Origin: Slackia sp. ZJ119
Lineage (GTDB): Bacteria > Actinomycetota > Coriobacteriia > Coriobacteriales > Eggerthellaceae
NCBI RefSeq assembly: GCF_011039175.1
Contig: NZ_JAAKEN010000004.1
Coordinates: forward strand, 1 to 64,000
DNA: 64,000 bases
Reading direction: 5' to 3'
Below are positions 60,092 to 64,000 of the stretch, piece by piece (position 1 is the first letter of the stretch; the number at the start of each line of letters is the position of its first letter). The position numbers and the translations under genes were made by a program. Under the pieces are notes generated by a model. The model did no database searches, had not been told where the DNA came from, and saw only the letters and a program-made list of their open reading frames with translations.

Positions 60092-62194
60092 ATGGCCAAA
60101 ACCCCTCTGAATCAAACGCGCAACTTTGGCATTATGGCCCACATCGATGCGGGCAAGACCACCACGACCGAACGCATCCTGTACTACACGGGCAAGACGC
60201 ACAAGATCGGCGAGGTGCATGACGGCGCCGCCACCATGGACTGGATGGTGCAGGAGCAGGAGCGCGGCGTGACCATCACCGCCGCCGCCACCACCTGCTT
60301 CTGGGAGAAGGACGGCAAGGAATACCGCTTCCAGATCATCGACACCCCCGGCCACGTGGACTTCACGGCCGAAGTGGAGCGTTCCCTGCGCGTGCTCGAC
60401 GGCACCGTCGCCGTGTTCGACGCGGTCGCCGGCGTGCAGCCGCAGTCCGAAACCGTGTGGCGCCAGGCCGAGCGCTACGGCGTGCCCCGCATCGCGTTCA
60501 TCAACAAGTACGACCGCGTGGGCGCCGACTTCTTCCATGCCATCGACACCATGCGCGACCGTCTGGGCGCACATGCCGTGGCCGCCCAGATCCCCATGGG
60601 CGCCGAAGACAAGTTCTGGGGCATCGTCGACCTCGTGACCATGACCGCGTGGGACTTCAAGGCCGACGACAAGGGCATGACCTATCCCGAGCCGATGGAC
60701 GCCATCCCGGACGAGTTCGTCGAAGACGCCGAGCTGTACCGCCAGGAGCTGCTCGAAGCCGCCGCCGACTGCGACGACGACCTGATGGAGAAGGTCCTCA
60801 TGGAGGAAGAGATCTCCGCCGACGAGCTGAAGGCCGCGCTGCGCAAGGGCGTCATCGCCTGCCAGATCAACCCGGTGTTCGTGGGCTCCGCCTACAAGAA
60901 CAAGGGCGTGCAGGAGCTGCTCGACGCCGTGGTCGACTACCTGCCGAGCCCTCTTGACATTCCGGCGATCAAGGGCGTCAACCCTGAGACCGACGAAGAG
61001 GAAGACCGTCCCGCCGATCCGAAGGGCCCCTTCGCTTCGCTCGCGTTCAAGATCATGACCGACCCCTACGTCGGCAAGCTCACCTACCTGCGCGTGTACT
61101 CCGGCTCGCTCGATTCGGGCAGCTACGTGCTCAACGCGGTGAAGGACAAGAAGGAGCGCATCGGCCGTCTGCTGTCCATGCACTCCAACCAGCGCGTCGA
61201 CATCGACTCGTGCTCCGCGGGCGACATCGTGGCCGTCGTGGGCCTGAAAGACACGTCCACCGGCGACACGCTGTGCTCCGAGGACGCGCCGATCGTGCTT
61301 GAGTCCATGGAATTCGCCGACCCGGTCATCGACATCGCCGTCGAGCCGAAGACGAAGGCCGAGCAGGACAAGATGTCCATCGCGCTTTCGAAGCTCGCCG
61401 AAGAGGACCCGACGTTCCGCGTGTCCACGAACCATGAGACGGGCCAGACCATCATCGCCGGCATGGGCGAGCTGCACCTGGAAATCATCATCGACCGCCT
61501 GCTGCGCGAGTTCAAGGTGGAAGCCAACGTCGGCAAGCCGCAGGTCGCCTACCGCGAGCGTCCGGGCCACGAGGTCATGAACGCCGTCGGCAAGTTCGTG
61601 CGCCAGTCCGGCGGCCGCGGCCAGTACGGCCATGCGGTCATCAACATGTATCCGCAGGAGCCGGGCAAGGGCTACGAGTTCGAGAACAAGATCGTCGGCG
61701 GCGTGGTGCCCAAGGAGTACATCCCCTCCATCGACAAGGGCATCCAGGAAGCGCTCAACTCCGGAGTGCTGGCGGGGTATCCGGTCGAGGACATCCGCGT
61801 CGAGCTGATCGACGGCTCCTACCACGAGGTCGACTCGTCCGAAGCCGCGTTCAAGGTGGCCGGCTCCATGGCCATCAAAGACGCGCTGAAGAAGTCCGAC
61901 CCGGTCATTCTGGAGCCGGTCATGGCCGTGGAGATCGAGACGCCCGAGGAATACACCGGCTTCGTCATGGGCGACATCCCCAGCCGCCGCGGCCTCATCC
62001 AGGGCCAGGAAAAGCGCGGCAACGCCGTCGCCGTCAGCGCGAAAGTTCCGCTGGGCAACATGTTCGGTTACGCGACCGACCTGCGCAGCGGCACCCAGGG
62101 CCGTGCCACCTACACCATGCAGTTCGACTCCTATGAGCCGGTGCCCAAGTCGGTGGCCGAGGAAATCATCAGCAAGGCCGGCGGCAACGCCTAG
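60092..62194 (+). CDS. fusA: Elongation factor G
   Basis: The GTPase that drives ribosomal translocation. Its 700 residues are full length. G1 is [20 protein letters not shown]2 and G3 include [11 protein letters not shown] and [10 protein letters not shown], and G4 is NKYDR (usually NKMDR). Domains III-V end in [25 protein letters not shown] precedes the ATG. No tuf gene follows; rpsJ begins 31 bases after the stop codon. Confidence 0.98.
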   Translation: MAKTPLNQTRNFGIMAHIDAGKTTTTERILYYTGKTHKIGEVHDGAATMDWMVQEQERGVTITAAATTCFWEKDGKEYRFQIIDTPGHVDFTAEVERSLRVLDGTVAVFDAVAGVQPQSETVWRQAERYGVPRIAFINKYDRVGADFFHAIDTMRDRLGAHAVAAQIPMGAEDKFWGIVDLVTMTAWDFKADDKGMTYPEPMDAIPDEFVEDAELYRQELLEAAADCDDDLMEKVLMEEEISADELKAALRKGVIACQINPVFVGSAYKNKGVQELLDAVVDYLPSPLDIPAIKGVNPETDEEEDRPADPKGPFASLAFKIMTDPYVGKLTYLRVYSGSLDSGSYVLNAVKDKKERIGRLLSMHSNQRVDIDSCSAGDIVAVVGLKDTSTGDTLCSEDAPIVLESMEFADPVIDIAVEPKTKAEQDKMSIALSKLAEEDPTFRVSTNHETGQTIIAGMGELHLEIIIDRLLREFKVEANVGKPQVAYRERPGHEVMNAVGKFVRQSGGRGQYGHAVINMYPQEPGKGYEFENKIVGGVVPKEYIPSIDKGIQEALNSGVLAGYPVEDIRVELIDGSYHEVDSSEAAFKVAGSMAIKDALKKSDPVILEPVMAVEIETPEEYTGFVMGDIPSRRGLIQGQEKRGNAVAVSAKVPLGNMFGYATDLRSGTQGRATYTMQFDSYEPVPKSVAEEIISKAGGNA

Positions 62195-62225
62195 GCGCCC
62201 GCTGTGAAGTTGGAGGTATAGAAAA

Positions 62226-62534
62226 GTGGCTAATCAAAAGATTCGCATTCGCCTCAAGGGCTACGACCATGAGATTGTGGACCAGTCCACCAAGCTCATC
62301 GTCGACACCGCCCTCAAGACGGGTGCCAAGGTGTCCGGCCCCATTCCGCTGCCGACGGAGCGCAACCTGTATTGCGTCATCAAAGGGCCCCATGTGAACA
62401 AAGACTCTCGCGAGCAGTTCGAGATGCGCACGCACAAGCGTCTCATCGACATTCTCGAGCCCACGCCCAACACGGTGGACTCGCTCATGCGCCTCGACCT
62501 CCCTGCCGGCGTCGACATCGAGATCAAGCTCTAA
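62226..62534 (+). CDS. rpsJ: 30S ribosomal protein S10
   Basis: S10 (NusE) serves both in the small subunit and in antitermination with NusB. The 102-residue sequence is complete: [20 protein letters not shown] to [13 protein letters not shown]. The start is GTG 62226, preceded by GGAGG. First gene of the S10 operon order (rpsJ-rplC-rplD-rplW), here directly joined to the str genes. Confidence 0.98.
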   Translation: MANQKIRIRLKGYDHEIVDQSTKLIVDTALKTGAKVSGPIPLPTERNLYCVIKGPHVNKDSREQFEMRTHKRLIDILEPTPNTVDSLMRLDLPAGVDIEIKL

Positions 62535-62547
62535 GGGGGAATGAGAC

Positions 62548-63168
62548 ATGATTAACGCCATCTATGGCAAGAAGATCGGCATGACGCAGATCTTCGCCGA
62601 AGACGACACCGTCGTTCCCGTGACGGTCATCCAGGCCGAGCCCAACACCGTGTGCCAGGTGAAGACCGAGGCCACCGACGGCTACGAAGCCGTGCAGCTG
62701 GGCTTTGGCTACATCAAGCCGCGCAAGGTGAACCAGCCCATGGCCGGCCACTTCGCCAAGCAGGGCGCCGAGCCGAAGCGTTATCTGCGCGAGGTGCGCG
62801 TGGAAAACGCCGGCGAGTACAAGGTGGGCGACACCCAGACGGTCGCCGCCTTCGCCGAAACGAAGAAGGTCGACGTCACCGGCACGTCGAAGGGCAAAGG
62901 CTTCGCCGGCGTCATGAAGCGCTACGGCTTCCGCGGCGGCCCGGGCGGCCACGGTGCGCACTTCCATCGCGCTCCCGGTTCGGTCGGCCAGTGCGCCACG
63001 CCGTCCCGCGTGTTCAAGGGCCTGCGCCTGCCGGGCCACATGGGCTGCGACACGGTGACGGTGCGCAACCTGGAGGTCGTGCGCGTTGACGAGGACATGA
63101 ACCTCATCCTCGTGAAGGGCGCGGTCCCCGGCAGCAAGAATGGCATCGTTCGCGTGCGCATGGCCTAA
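62548..63168 (+). CDS. rplC: 50S ribosomal protein L3
   Basis: L3 binds the 3' end of 23S rRNA near the peptidyl transferase centre and helps start large-subunit assembly. The 206-residue protein has the typical opening INAIYGKKIGMTQIF and the conserved GFAGVMKRYGFRGGPGGHGA loop. GGGGGA precedes the ATG. It starts 13 bases after rpsJ. Confidence 0.98.
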   Translation: MINAIYGKKIGMTQIFAEDDTVVPVTVIQAEPNTVCQVKTEATDGYEAVQLGFGYIKPRKVNQPMAGHFAKQGAEPKRYLREVRVENAGEYKVGDTQTVAAFAETKKVDVTGTSKGKGFAGVMKRYGFRGGPGGHGAHFHRAPGSVGQCATPSRVFKGLRLPGHMGCDTVTVRNLEVVRVDEDMNLILVKGAVPGSKNGIVRVRMA

Positions 63169-63197
63169 GGCTGCGCGTCTCTAAGGAGTTTTCAACC

Positions 63198-63821
63198 ATG
63201 ACGACTATCGACATTCTCAACGCGAGTGGCGAAAAGGCCGGCACTGCCGAGCTCGCCGCCACCGTGTTCGACATCGAGCCGAACGTGCCCGTCATGCACC
63301 AGGTCGTGCGCTCTCAGCGTGCATCTTGGCGTGCCGGCACGTCCAACACGCTCACCCGCGGCAAGGTGCGCGGCGGCGGCAAGAAGCCGTGGCGCCAGAA
63401 GGGCACCGGCCGTGCCCGCCAAGGCACCATCCGTGCGCCCCAATGGCGCGGCGGCGGCGTGGTCTTCGGGCCGCATCCCCGTTCCTACGCCTTCCCGGTG
63501 AACAAGAAGGAAATCAAGCTGGCCATGCGCAGTGCGCTTGCCGCAAAGCTTGCCGACGGCCAGCTGACCGTGGTGGAGGACTTCAAGTTCGAGAAGCCCC
63601 GCACCAAAGACGCCGTGGCTGTCATGAAGGCGTTGAAGCTGGAAGGCCGCACGACGGTGCTCATCGGCGACGACGCGGTCGAGGCGTTCCTTTCCTTCCG
63701 CAACCTGCCGAAGGTCACGGTCATGCCCTGCACGGCCATGAACACCTACGATCTGCTCGACAACAAGAACCTCGTTCTGACCGAGACCGCTCTCAAGTAC
63801 ATCGAGGAGGTGCTTGCATAA
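63198..63821 (+). CDS. rplD: 50S ribosomal protein L4
   Basis: L4 lines the exit tunnel and in some bacteria represses the S10 operon. The 207 residues are complete, with [20 protein letters not shown] and [20 protein letters not shown] forming the tunnel loop. AAGGAG precedes the ATG. Its stop codon TAA shares one base with the rplW start. Confidence 0.98.
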   Translation: MTTIDILNASGEKAGTAELAATVFDIEPNVPVMHQVVRSQRASWRAGTSNTLTRGKVRGGGKKPWRQKGTGRARQGTIRAPQWRGGGVVFGPHPRSYAFPVNKKEIKLAMRSALAAKLADGQLTVVEDFKFEKPRTKDAVAVMKALKLEGRTTVLIGDDAVEAFLSFRNLPKVTVMPCTAMNTYDLLDNKNLVLTETALKYIEEVLA

Positions 63822-64000
63822 TGCAGAAGGATCCCCGCGAAGTCATCATCCGCCCCATCATCACGGAGCACAGCTACGACATGATGGAGCAGAACAAGTA
63901 CACCTTTGAAGTGGCCAAGACCGCGAACAAGGTGGAGATCCGCCAGGCCATCGAAGCCATCTTCGGCGTGAAGGTCACCAAGGTGAACACGCTGAACGTG
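63821..64000 (+). CDS. rplW: 50S ribosomal protein L23, cut off by the window end
   Basis: The first 60 codons of L23, which forms the protein docking site at the tunnel exit (trigger factor, SRP). The start [20 protein letters not shown] and [15 protein letters not shown] are typical. It continues past the window. The ATG overlaps the rplD stop by one base (TAATG) and GGAGG lies within the end of rplD. Confidence 0.95.
   Translation, partial: MQKDPREVIIRPIITEHSYDMMEQNKYTFEVAKTANKVEIRQAIEAIFGVKVTKVNTLNV

Noticed and set aside
1-64000. tRNA or rRNA genes
   Set aside because: I found no cloverleaf with a GGTTCRA arm in the intergenic regions and no rRNA sequence.

Overview
The window reads as chromosomal DNA of a high-GC, anaerobic member of the Coriobacteriia, most likely Eggerthellaceae (Slackia/Eggerthella-like). 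The reasons are strongly GC-ending codons, clean Shine-Dalgarno sites with frequent GTG/TTG starts, choline-binding-type wall repeats instead of LPXTG anchors, a family II CBS-pyrophosphatase without DRTGG, a periplasmic-type nitrate reductase in a monoderm setting, and a Tad pilus locus without outer-membrane genes. The genus is inference.

Layout. 1-4136: a large wall-anchored adhesin whose signal-peptide start is separated from the rest of the gene by a run of nine G. 4137-8652: about 4.5 kb with one convincing gene (an ORF6N-type protein) amid degenerate repeats. 8653-14007: a MOP-family flippase and a second wall-binding protein with a CAP-like domain, with 17-bp minisatellite-like DNA between them. 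14137-32338: mostly housekeeping: a small Xre regulator, leuS-sanA, a PepSY lipoprotein, a candidate 6S RNA divergent from rarA, a DUF948 protein with an AI-2E permease, alaS-ruvX-mltG-yqeG-aroE, a short-chain dehydrogenase, a HIT protein, and a chorismate mutase/DAHP synthase pair. 32540-39565: pcrA, a fused L-serine dehydratase, CBS-pyrophosphatase and an M20 peptidase. 39766-44642: napG-A-B-D-H. 45156-56452: a Tad/Flp pilus operon (cpaB, cpaE, cpaF, tadB, tadC, flp, several pseudopilin-like proteins, a prepilin peptidase) with several unrecognised passengers. 56585-58591: a ModE-like regulator and thrC on the minus strand. 59131-64000: ribosomal genes rpsL-rpsG-fusA-rpsJ-rplC-rplD-rplW, running off the window, with no tuf after fusA.

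How it fits together. The nap genes form a quinol-to-nitrate respiratory module in which NapA and the di-haem protein look like lipoproteins held on the outer face of a single membrane; NapG/NapH would replace NapC. The Tad operon has the motor (CpaF), platform (TadB/TadC), localisation ATPase (CpaE), pilin, pseudopilins and peptidase needed to build a Flp pilus. With the two wall-binding proteins and the flippase, the window is rich in surface functions. The most unusual DNA is non-coding: the G-tract, three kinds of degenerate repeat between 4.1 and 11.3 kb, and the 6S-like RNA.
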